A stretch of 64,000 bases of DNA from CAYYKD01 sp964471825 (GTDB taxonomy: Bacteria > Spirochaetota > GWE2-31-10 > CAYYKD01), in the NCBI GenBank assembly GCA_964471825.1, contig CAYYKD010000007.1, positions 59,928 through 123,927 on the forward strand, given 5' to 3'. The position numbers and the translations under genes are program-made. Shown here in pieces: positions 27,250-35,293 of the stretch. The number at the start of each line of letters is the position of its first letter. Position 1 is the stretch's first letter. The notes below the pieces were generated by a model. It had not been told where the DNA came from, searched no databases, and saw only the letters and a program-made list of their open reading frames with translations.

Positions 27250-28257
27250 TTATAGTATTTTTATTTTTAATACCTTTCTGTAGTCTGATACCACTTTCTG
27301 TCGAATTGATTCTTTGAGTTTTTTTGCTCTATCTTGAATTATAATCTGTTCAGCCTTTACTCGCTTAGTTCTATCCGGATATTCACTGGGAGATACCCTT
27401 GAGTCAATTTTAAATATAAATATTCCTTCATCTGTCTCAAAGAGTTTCATAATTACACCTACCGGGTGTAATAAGAACTCATCTGATATTTCCTTGTTGA
27501 ATTTTTTTAGGGATGATGGGTTATCTAATTCGACTATTCCATATCTACCCGGTGGATTCTCCTTTTTTGAGATGAAATCATCGCTAACCTCATTTACAAG
27601 TTTTACAAAGTCTTCATTTTTTTTCAACCTTTCAAGTGTCTGTTGTGCTTTTATTCTAGTATCTGATATTTGTTGTGAGTTTTTTCTTGAAGAATTAGAG
27701 TTTAAAAATGATAGATATATATGCGATATTGTTATTGATTCTCTCTCTGAAAAATATTGGGGAAAAGAAGTGATTAATCTGTCTATCTCCTCAGGTGAAA
27801 CAGGTTTATTAAGCTCTGCTTCCTCTAGATACTTTTTGGTAATCAATTTATTACACCAGAGCTCTCTTTTTAATAACTCTCTATAAGTATTTAAGGTGAG
27901 CTTTGAGGCGTATAATGCATTTATAAAATGTTCGTCCGTTAACTTTGAGTATTGGATGTTTATCTGATTGGCATACCTCATCTTGCGTTCCTTGAAAAGT
28001 AACTCAATTTCCTCATTACTTGGTTCCTGTATATGTGTAGTTGCGGCAATATAAAGAATAGTATCGTCGAGAAGCATCTCAAGTGCCGTCTGTAAACCGA
28101 TGTTTTTTTCTTTCGCTACTCTTTCGACATCGGTCTGAAAAACCATAATATTCTCGATAACTGCAACAAGCTTCGAATTTGAAAATTTTATTTCATTTGA
28201 GTGCAAAAATAATGCCAGACTCAATAAAATACTGACGGATATTAGTTTTATATTCAT
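27250..28257 (-). CDS. SurA/PpiC-like periplasmic peptidyl-prolyl isomerase or chaperone
   Basis: A 335-residue protein with a signal peptide (ISVSILLSLALFLHS). The first half resembles the SurA N-terminal chaperone domain (VAVIENIMVFQTDVERVA, then LLDDTILYIAA). The second half looks like a degenerate parvulin/PpiC domain: ITISHIYLSF, a helical AQQTLERLKKNEDFVKLVNEVSDD, PPGRYGIVELD and FETDEGIFIFKI. Family members help fold outer-membrane proteins in the periplasm. ATG 28257 is chosen because GGAG lies 5 bases upstream; a GTG two codons earlier is also in frame. It is transcribed leftward, divergent from the two-component block. Confidence 0.78.
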   Translation of the reverse strand: MNIKLISVSILLSLALFLHSNEIKFSNSKLVAVIENIMVFQTDVERVAKEKNIGLQTALEMLLDDTILYIAATTHIQEPSNEEIELLFKERKMRYANQINIQYSKLTDEHFINALYASKLTLNTYRELLKRELWCNKLITKKYLEEAELNKPVSPEEIDRLITSFPQYFSERESITISHIYLSFLNSNSSRKNSQQISDTRIKAQQTLERLKKNEDFVKLVNEVSDDFISKKENPPGRYGIVELDNPSSLKKFNKEISDEFLLHPVGVIMKLFETDEGIFIFKIDSRVSPSEYPDRTKRVKAEQIIIQDRAKKLKESIRQKVVSDYRKVLKIKIL

Positions 28258-28385
28258 AATCACTCCATATAATTGTTTTGAAAAATTAATTTCACCAATT
28301 ATACATCTATTTATTAACTCTGAATATATAATTAAAATATATTTACTTTTATTTGACTATTAAAAATTAGTATAGTAGTATTAGT

Positions 28386-28405
28386 TGTATAATCTGCATT
28401 ATACA
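28386..28405. promoter_or_regulatory. operator-like inverted repeat in the divergent intergenic region
   Basis: TGTATAAT and ATTATACA form a perfect 8-bp dyad with centre CTGC. It contains a TATAAT that could be a -10 for the rightward genes, with the alternative TTGACT (28353) 17 bp from TAGTAT nearby. A repressor binding here could control the two-component block. Confidence 0.4.
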
Positions 28406-28457
28406 CAAGAATCTTTCAACTTAGGTCTATGGTTATCTAGTACGATTTAGAGGCATA

Positions 28458-29681
28458 ATGAGGTGTTATATGGGTGGAGATATATTACTTGTTGATGATA
28501 ATGTCGATAACCTTAAAACACTTGAATCTTTTTTTGTTAGAGAGGGATACTCAGTAAGGTGTGCCACTAATGGGAAAACAGCACTAATGATAGCACAGAA
28601 CCTTAAACCGGGGATTGTTTTGCTGGATATACAGATGCCCGGGATGAACGGTTTTGATGTATGTACTGAATTTAAAAAGAACAACCTGCTTAAGGATGTG
28701 CCAATACTGTTTATAAGTGCAGAGACTTCAATCTCTGAAAAAATAAAGGCGTTTGAGTATGGTGCAGTTGACTATATAACTAAACCATTTCAATTTGAAG
28801 AGACCCTTGCAAGAGTTAACACACATTTGAATATTTTGAATCTAAAAAATGCACTTGAAAAATCAAATATTAATTTGCAGAATAAAATAGTTGAGCTTAA
28901 TAATACTCAGGATATGTTAATACAATCAGCTAAATTAGCATCTATTGGAACCCTGGTTGCCGGAGTCGCACATGAGATCAATAATCCTATAAACTATATA
29001 ATGACTGGCATACCGGCCTTAGAACTTGTATTAAAAAAAATAAAGAAAATATACTCCTGTTGTACAGAAGTCTCAGAGTGTAAAATAGAGTCGGATGTCG
29101 GGGATATAAATGAATTATTACAGATAACAGATGAGATTTTAAGAAATATTAAAACCGGTGCATTAAAGACCGCTGACATTGTTAAAAGCCTCCAGGAGTT
29201 TTCAAGAACTGATAATGCAATCAGTCAGAATGTTAATATTAATGAGTGTCTTGATATTGCTCTTATGATCCTGCATAATCAATATAAGCTTAATATTGTA
29301 ATAGAAAAAAAATACGGCAATATAAGACCGATATCTGTTTTTAAGGGTAAGATTGAACAGGTGTTTTTAAATATTATTAAAAATAGCATCGATGCTGTTA
29401 CCTCTAAGGGGATCGAGGGGAAAATAATTATAACAACCGGGCTTTTGCAAAAAGAGGAAAAAGAATTTATATCAATTGAGATTGCAGATAATGGCGGCGG
29501 TATCGATGAACAAAGTATTGATAAGATATTTGATCCGTTCTATACAACAAAAGAGGTTGGTAAAGGTACCGGTCTTGGACTCTCTATTACATATAGTATT
29601 ATTCAAAATCACAATGGTGTTATCACCGTAGAAAATGTTGATGATGGACTCTCTGTAGTAGTTTTATTACCGGTTAATTAA
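28458..29681 (+). CDS. receiver-histidine kinase hybrid (REC-HisKA-HATPase)
   Basis: A 407-residue soluble kinase. The N-terminal receiver has LLVDDN, the phospho-acceptor Asp in VLLDIQMPGMNG and Lys in YITKPF. A coiled-coil linker leads to a HisKA-type domain with phospho-His in GVAHEINNP, and a C-terminal ATPase with KNSIDAV (N box), IADNGGGI (G1), FDPFYTTK (F box) and GTGLGLSI (G2). There is no membrane segment, so input probably comes through phosphorylation of the receiver. It starts a three-gene run with a second kinase (15-bp gap) and a sigma-54 activator. Two in-frame ATGs (28458, 28470) both have GAGG upstream; the first is reported. Confidence 0.88.
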   Translation: MRCYMGGDILLVDDNVDNLKTLESFFVREGYSVRCATNGKTALMIAQNLKPGIVLLDIQMPGMNGFDVCTEFKKNNLLKDVPILFISAETSISEKIKAFEYGAVDYITKPFQFEETLARVNTHLNILNLKNALEKSNINLQNKIVELNNTQDMLIQSAKLASIGTLVAGVAHEINNPINYIMTGIPALELVLKKIKKIYSCCTEVSECKIESDVGDINELLQITDEILRNIKTGALKTADIVKSLQEFSRTDNAISQNVNINECLDIALMILHNQYKLNIVIEKKYGNIRPISVFKGKIEQVFLNIIKNSIDAVTSKGIEGKIIITTGLLQKEEKEFISIEIADNGGGIDEQSIDKIFDPFYTTKEVGKGTGLGLSITYSIIQNHNGVITVENVDDGLSVVVLLPVN

Positions 29682-29696
29682 TATATGGGGAAAAGC

Positions 29697-31205
29697 ATGA
29701 GTAATTCATCTATTTTGTACATTGATGATGAAGGCGAGAATTTGATACTGTTAAAGTATCTTTTTATGGATGAATTTTTAATCCGTACTGCAACTAACTA
29801 TCATGATGCCCTAAAAGCTTTGGAGAGTTTTAGTGATATAAAGATAATTATGTCAGATTATAAAATGCCCGGAAGGACAGGTGTAGACATATTAGAGGAA
29901 TTCTATGAAAAGTATCCTGATAAACTAAGGATATTGATAACCGCATATTCTGATATATCTGTAATAACTGATGCAGTAAATCGAGCAAAAATTTATCATT
30001 ATATTTCTAAGCCTATTGATGAAAATAACTTTAAAATTGTTATAAGAAATGCAATTAATCTTGTGAATGAGCGGGAAAATCGTTTAATGCTTGTGAGTCA
30101 GCTTGCAAATAGTGCTGCACGATTTGCTGCAATTACAGAAAATTCTCATGATCTGATTTTTCAATTTGGAGTAGATGAAACAATTCTCTATGTAAATCCA
30201 ATGGCAGAGAAGGTTATTGGCAAAAAAGCGTCGTTTGTTAATGGAAAGAGAGCTGATGAACTGGGGTTGTCAGATGAATTCTCGAGATTTACAACGGATT
30301 TTTTAAGAGAGGTGTTTGAGGTTAAGTCTGTAAGGAGAAAAGAGTTTAAGATAAATAATGAGCATTGGGATATAATCATGATACCAGAGTTGAGCCTTGA
30401 TAATCAACTGATGAGTGTCTTTGTATTTACAAGAAATGTAACCGATGTAAAAAAAGATGAACTTGAAAATGAGTTGAAAGAAAAAATGATACTTAGAGCA
30501 CAACGGCTTACAGCTTTGGGGACACTTTCATCTGCTATAGCTCATGAGATAAAACAACCGCTTCAATTAATAAAGGTTATTACAGATACTATTATTCTGA
30601 GATTGAATAAACTTGATAGACCTACAGATATTGATCAAAAAAATATTGAGAACCTTAAAGAGCTATCCGGTGGAATTGTCAGGATAAACGATATTATCAA
30701 TAGTATGAAAAAAATTATATCATCTAATAAAAATGATCTTGAGGTTAATAAAACTCATATAGTCCCTGTTATTGACTCGGTAATTAATATCTATGACCAG
30801 AAGTTGAAAAATCATTGTATTGAACTTGAAAAGAGAATTGCAGTAATCGATGCAGTAGTCAATTGTTCAGAAACCTTGATTCATCAACTTATTGGAAATA
30901 TAATTAACAATGCAATCGACGCCTTGAATGATAGTGATAGTGATATTAAAAAGATCAGGTTTGAAACTGGTTTATTGGAGGGTAAATTTTTTGTTGATAT
31001 CTCTGATAGCGGACCGGGAATAAAGCCGGAAATTATTGATTCTGTTTTCAATCCAATGTTTACAACTAAGCTGAGAGGTGACTCAATAGGAATGGGACTT
31101 TATATCGTTCAAACAATACTCAATTCAATAAACGGGTCTGTTGTAGTTTCAAAAAGTGATTTAGGAGGGGCGTCATTTAAAATCATGATGCCCATAGAAC
31201 TATAA
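29697..31205 (+). CDS. receiver-PAS-histidine kinase
   Basis: A 502-residue soluble kinase: receiver (LYIDDEGEN, IIMSDYKMPGRTG, HYISKPID), then a PAS domain (FAAITENSHDLIFQFG, LYVNPMAEKVIG), HisKA with phospho-His in AIAHEIKQP, and an ATPase domain with NNAIDALND, SDSGPGIKP, FNPMFTTK and IGMGLYIV. ATG 29697 is chosen because GGGGAA precedes it; the ATG at 29685 overlaps that site. Its stop codon directly abuts the start of the NtrC-type regulator, so this kinase, or the one before it, is the probable phosphodonor for that regulator. No transmembrane segment. Confidence 0.88.
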   Translation: MSNSSILYIDDEGENLILLKYLFMDEFLIRTATNYHDALKALESFSDIKIIMSDYKMPGRTGVDILEEFYEKYPDKLRILITAYSDISVITDAVNRAKIYHYISKPIDENNFKIVIRNAINLVNERENRLMLVSQLANSAARFAAITENSHDLIFQFGVDETILYVNPMAEKVIGKKASFVNGKRADELGLSDEFSRFTTDFLREVFEVKSVRRKEFKINNEHWDIIMIPELSLDNQLMSVFVFTRNVTDVKKDELENELKEKMILRAQRLTALGTLSSAIAHEIKQPLQLIKVITDTIILRLNKLDRPTDIDQKNIENLKELSGGIVRINDIINSMKKIISSNKNDLEVNKTHIVPVIDSVINIYDQKLKNHCIELEKRIAVIDAVVNCSETLIHQLIGNIINNAIDALNDSDSDIKKIRFETGLLEGKFFVDISDSGPGIKPEIIDSVFNPMFTTKLRGDSIGMGLYIVQTILNSINGSVVVSKSDLGGASFKIMMPIEL

Positions 31206-32636
31206 ATGAAAGTACTAATTGTTGATGATGAAGTTTCACTCTGTAGTGTTCTTGTGGGCTATCTAAATGAACTTGATGTTACAGAGATAGATGAGGCTTA
31301 TAATGGGGTGGATGCTCTTGAATTAGTTAAGAATACAAATTACGATCTTGTTATTACTGACATAAAGATGCCCCGTATGAATGGGGTTGAGCTTACTAAA
31401 AATATTCGGAAGATTGATAAGAGCTTAAAGATTGTACTGATATCTGGTCAGAGCGAGGTGATTGAATCAATAAATGCGATAGAACTGGGTGCCTATGATT
31501 TCCTGGTAAAGCCGATTGACACTGATAAGTTGTCTAATATTGTTAAAGAGATTCAGAATATAAACAGCTCATGTAGAGGTGATTTTAATAATCTAAATTA
31601 TCAAGACAGTTTACTGAATGGTGATATTAGAATTGATGATTTTAGATTGGAAAACTTCATGCTAAACGGACATATCATTTGTTCTGATATTATGAAAAGT
31701 ATTCATAAAAAGATGATTAAACTATTAGAGTATCCTGAGATTCCTGTTTTAATAGAAGGTAAAACCGGCACCGGTAAAGAGGTAGTTGCAAGTTTCCTAT
31801 ATAATGATAAGACGATGCCGTTTGTCGGTGTTAATTGTGCTGCGATTCCAAAGGATATATTTGAATCTGAACTTTTTGGTTATGATAGGGGGGCTTTTAC
31901 AGGTGCAGATAGTCGTGGTAAAGAGGGAAAGATTGAGGCCAGTAAAGGGGGTATCCTCTTTTTAGATGAGATAACAGAGATTCCCGTAGAAGTACAGGTT
32001 AAACTGTTAAGAGTTTTGCAGGAAAAAGAGTATTATGGTGTCGGAAGTAATCATAAGAAGATCATAAAGAGTCGCATTATCACTGCAACCAACAAGTCGA
32101 TCCCAAAATTGATTAGAGAGGGGAAGTTTAGGGAGGATCTATATTATAGATTAAATATCTGTAAAATAACTGTGCCAAGCCTAAAGGACAGAAAAGAGGA
32201 TATTCTTCCTTTAATGATCTACTTTATTAAAAAATTTTATGAAGGAAAAATCTCTGTAAATCAAAAAATGGTTAGGATTATATCTAAGTGTGCTATTGAC
32301 TTAGCTACAGAGTATGAATGGCCGGGTAATGTAAGGGAGTTATCAAATACAGTAACTAAGGCTTTGTTGTTTAAGGAGGATGAGACACTTACATCAGATG
32401 ATTTTAAAAATTTTATTAAATCAAAGCAAAAAATAAGATCTTTTAATATGTCTACAACAGCAATAATTGATAAGCTTCTTGATAACCCTTTTTCTCTTGA
32501 TGATTTGAATATTGAAATAGTTGATGCTGCATTAAAAAAGTTTGATGGAAATAAGACAAAAGCTGCGTCCTATCTTGGGCTAAACAGAATTCAATTATAT
32601 CACAGATTTAAAACTGAAAGAAAAAGTAAAAACTAA
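31206..32636 (+). CDS. sigma-54-dependent NtrC-family response regulator
   Basis: A 476-residue activator. Receiver: LIVDDE, VITDIKMPRMNG, FLVKPID. AAA+ domain from about 155: Walker A EGKTGTGKE (Lys in place of the more usual Ser/Arg after EG), GAFTGA loop in GYDRGAFTGADSRG which contacts sigma-54, and Walker B ILFLDEITEIP. A C-terminal Fis-type helix-turn-helix lies at about 440-472 (FDGNKTKAASYLGLNRIQLYHRF). It should open sigma-54 promoters after phosphorylation by the kinase whose stop codon touches its start. A sigma-54-like promoter with tandem upstream dyads is found before cheA at 39.1-39.3 kb and is a candidate target. Confidence 0.93.
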   Translation: MKVLIVDDEVSLCSVLVGYLNELDVTEIDEAYNGVDALELVKNTNYDLVITDIKMPRMNGVELTKNIRKIDKSLKIVLISGQSEVIESINAIELGAYDFLVKPIDTDKLSNIVKEIQNINSSCRGDFNNLNYQDSLLNGDIRIDDFRLENFMLNGHIICSDIMKSIHKKMIKLLEYPEIPVLIEGKTGTGKEVVASFLYNDKTMPFVGVNCAAIPKDIFESELFGYDRGAFTGADSRGKEGKIEASKGGILFLDEITEIPVEVQVKLLRVLQEKEYYGVGSNHKKIIKSRIITATNKSIPKLIREGKFREDLYYRLNICKITVPSLKDRKEDILPLMIYFIKKFYEGKISVNQKMVRIISKCAIDLATEYEWPGNVRELSNTVTKALLFKEDETLTSDDFKNFIKSKQKIRSFNMSTTAIIDKLLDNPFSLDDLNIEIVDAALKKFDGNKTKAASYLGLNRIQLYHRFKTERKSKN

Positions 32637-32645
32637 AAAGTTTTT
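32628..32645. terminator. possible bidirectional terminator between convergent genes
   Basis: AAAAACT and AGTTTTT pair around a 4-nt loop, with T-runs on both strands. It overlaps the end of the rightward regulator gene and lies 11 bp before the end of the leftward kinase gene. The stem is AT-rich and weak. Confidence 0.35.
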
Positions 32646-32655
32646 TTTAATTTAG

Positions 32656-33759
32656 CTATTTTTTTGGTATTGTAAATGAAACTGTTGTAAATTGGTCTTT
32701 CTGTGTTTCAATTATCAATTTGCCACCATAAAATTCTACAAAATCCCGGCATAGCTTCATTCCCATCCCTTTTCCGATCTCGCCGCCGGTTCCAAAGGTT
32801 GATTCGCCGGTTTTTTCAAGTGCAAGGGATTCCAGCTGTTCTACCTCCATACCAACGCCGTTATCCTTTATTTGAAAGATGAAGTTCTTACCATCATCAT
32901 AAAAATCAAATTGAATCAGTCCTCCTTCTTTTGAAAACTTAATTGAATTAGATAATAAGTTTCGAATTATAACAGCGAAGGATTTATCATTATAAAAAAT
33001 TGACAGTTCATCGGAGATGTTATTTATAGTTGAGATGTTTTTCTCTTTTAGAAGGAGTGATAGCTGGTTTATTGTATCATTGATCAGTTTTGATGGAACT
33101 ATCATCTTCTTTGTATGATTGATGTCATGAGATTTAAAAATTGACCAATCAAGAAGATTTTCCATCATCAAGTATAACTCCTTTGTGGTTGTTGACAATA
33201 GGCTGATTGTTTCTGTAAAGTCTTCACTTTCAAATGACATAATTTTATTATTAATCAGTTGAGTAAGTTTGTATGCAGCGGATAGAGGTCCGCGAAGATC
33301 ATGAGATATGATCGAAAATATCTTGTTTTTTTCCTGGTTAAGTTTTTTTAATTGTTCTCTCTGACTCTTGATCGTAAGATGCGTTACAATCCTCGCAAGT
33401 ACCTCTTCTGAATTAAATGGTTTAGTTATGTAGTCGACTCCACCTGAAGCAAAACCCATAATTTTATCCTTAGTCTCTGAAAGAATACTGATAAAAAGAA
33501 CCGGTGTATCCTCGGTAGCTTTATTATCTTTTAGTTTCCTGCACACTTCATAGCCATCAATATCCGGAAGTTTTATATCCAGAAGAATTAAATCTATATC
33601 ATTTGAATTGGCAATATCTAATGCATCATTTCCACTCTGAGCCATCATAACATTGAAGTCATAGTTAGAGAGGATTTTATGAATGACTGCCAGGTTCTCT
33701 GCATTATCATCTACTAATAGTATGTTTGAATTTTGAATATCTGTAAGATTATTAATCAT
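32656..33759 (-). CDS. receiver-histidine kinase hybrid (REC-HisKA-HATPase)
   Basis: A 367-residue soluble kinase. The receiver has LLVDDNAEN, LILLDIKLPDIDG and YITKPFN; a coiled coil (REQLKKLNQEKNKIF) leads to the HisKA motif SIISHDLRGPLSAAY; the ATPase domain has RNLLSNSIKFS, IKDNGVGME and GKGMGMKLCRDF. GGAGAA lies upstream of the ATG. It starts 1 bp after the stop of the previous leftward kinase gene, so the two are translated together. It probably relays signals within the local phosphorelay. Confidence 0.87.
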   Translation of the reverse strand: MINNLTDIQNSNILLVDDNAENLAVIHKILSNYDFNVMMAQSGNDALDIANSNDIDLILLDIKLPDIDGYEVCRKLKDNKATEDTPVLFISILSETKDKIMGFASGGVDYITKPFNSEEVLARIVTHLTIKSQREQLKKLNQEKNKIFSIISHDLRGPLSAAYKLTQLINNKIMSFESEDFTETISLLSTTTKELYLMMENLLDWSIFKSHDINHTKKMIVPSKLINDTINQLSLLLKEKNISTINNISDELSIFYNDKSFAVIIRNLLSNSIKFSKEGGLIQFDFYDDGKNFIFQIKDNGVGMEVEQLESLALEKTGESTFGTGGEIGKGMGMKLCRDFVEFYGGKLIIETQKDQFTTVSFTIPKK

Positions 33760-33760
33760 A

Positions 33761-35167
33761 TTATTCTCCGTATTTGTTATTTAATATATCTTTCATTTGT
33801 TTTATGTTATAACTCAGACATTGATTTCTAATCATCGATTTAAAGTCAATAAATTCAGAGGGGATATTCTCTAAATACATTTCAATTTTTTTTAAGTTGC
33901 CCTGATTGGCGTAGGTTAGAAGTTCTCTAACATGTTCTATTGGTGGAAAAGGCATATCTGTAAGTGAAGGAAGATCTTCTGTGATTGTATCAAAAAAGGT
34001 CCATGATGGTTTCAGAAATGCATCGATGAGACTTAATAAGTCGTGTTCAATTATTGGTTTACTCAAGAAGTCATCGCAACCGGCTAGAAAGCTCTCTTCT
34101 CTCTCTTTTTCGGCAACAGTGGAACTCATAATAATTACTGGAGTTTTTTTTAATCTTTCATTCTGCTTTAAATCTTTTACAACCGATAAACCTGAAATAT
34201 CAGGCATATAAAGATCAGTAAAGATAATATCCGGTTTAATAGAGTCTGAAGCTGCCAACAGGTCATTATACTTTTCAAATCCGGTAACAATAAAACCAAA
34301 CCCGGATAGAATCTCTGAGAAGATATATCTGTTAACACTGCTGTCATCAAGAATGTACGCACTTAGCCTGTTGCCTGTATAGCCCGAGATTTTTTTGACA
34401 TCTATTCTTGCCAGATCCGTATCCGAGTTTGAATAGTCACAATTAACTTTGAGTGTAAAGCTGAATGCTGTTCCCCTATTTTTTATACTTGTTACAGATA
34501 TCTTATTGCCACCAAGCATAGTAACCAGTTTTTCACTTATTGCAAGTCCAAGCCCGGTCCCGGTTCTATCCAGATTTTTTTTACCCCTTTGATCATAGGG
34601 GATAAATATGTATGGGAGTTTGTCCTTGTCAATCCCTATGCCTGAATCCTCAATACCAAATGTAATTGTGTTGGAGTCAGCACTTAACTTTATTTTAATA
34701 TACCCTCTATCTGTGTATTTTATAGCGTTATCGATTAGATTCATTATTATCTGTGCCAGCCGATTCTCATCGGTGTAGATAAATGTTGGTAATAACTCAG
34801 GCACATCTGAAATAAAATCAAGAGATTTGTATTCTGCCTTAAACCGTGCCATACAGATAATATTATCTATAAAGTCTTTGAATATGATCCTGCTTTTTTT
34901 AATTGTTATCTTATCTGACTCTAACTTTGCCATATCTAGAATGTCATTTAAAGTGCTAAGTAGTTTATTACCTGAAGTCTCTATTATGTCAACCTCGGAT
35001 TTTTGCTTCTCTGTGAGGTTGTCGTATTTTTTTAATATATTTGCACACCCAAGGATGCCGTTTAATGGAGTTCTAAGTTCATGGCTCATATTTAATAAGT
35101 ATTCATTGATGAGTTTGCCTGTTTTTGATGTTAGATCTAACTCACTAAAAGGGGCTGAACTTGTCAC
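33761..35167 (-). CDS. hybrid histidine kinase (HisKA-HATPase-REC), soluble
   Basis: A 468-residue kinase with almost no N-terminal sensor. HisKA starts at about residue 25 (NMSHELRTPLNGILG), then the ATPase domain (MNLIDNAIKYTD, IEDSGIGID, GTGLGLAIS) and a C-terminal receiver (YILDDSSVNR, IIFTDLYMPDISG, FLSKPI). A helical tail of about 80 residues follows. The start is GTG at 35167, with AAGGAG 8 bases upstream. Lacking a sensor, it probably depends on another protein for input or acts as a relay. It is followed 1 bp later by another kinase gene. Confidence 0.86.
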   Translation of the reverse strand: MTSSAPFSELDLTSKTGKLINEYLLNMSHELRTPLNGILGCANILKKYDNLTEKQKSEVDIIETSGNKLLSTLNDILDMAKLESDKITIKKSRIIFKDFIDNIICMARFKAEYKSLDFISDVPELLPTFIYTDENRLAQIIMNLIDNAIKYTDRGYIKIKLSADSNTITFGIEDSGIGIDKDKLPYIFIPYDQRGKKNLDRTGTGLGLAISEKLVTMLGGNKISVTSIKNRGTAFSFTLKVNCDYSNSDTDLARIDVKKISGYTGNRLSAYILDDSSVNRYIFSEILSGFGFIVTGFEKYNDLLAASDSIKPDIIFTDLYMPDISGLSVVKDLKQNERLKKTPVIIMSSTVAEKEREESFLAGCDDFLSKPIIEHDLLSLIDAFLKPSWTFFDTITEDLPSLTDMPFPPIEHVRELLTYANQGNLKKIEMYLENIPSEFIDFKSMIRNQCLSYNIKQMKDILNNKYGE

Positions 35168-35254
35168 TAACGGTACTCCTTAAAAATAATTTATTTATAA
35201 ATAGGGTATTTAGAAGTGCCCAATAGTTAATCAATAAATTATCGATGCAGAACT

Positions 35255-35263
35255 ATTATATCA
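35255..35263 (-). promoter_or_regulatory. extended -10 promoter for the leftward kinase pair
   Basis: On the minus strand TGATATAAT is an extended -10 element about 90 bases before the GTG start of the hybrid kinase. No good -35 is present, as expected for extended -10 promoters. Confidence 0.45.
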
Positions 35264-35293
35264 TAATTCTGTTTTTGATAAAGCAATTATTAT

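Noticed and set aside
27236..27262. Tandem TTTATAGTATTTTT-like repeat at the end of the SurA-like gene
   Set aside because: Only two imperfect AT-rich copies; expected by chance in such sequence and no function suggested.
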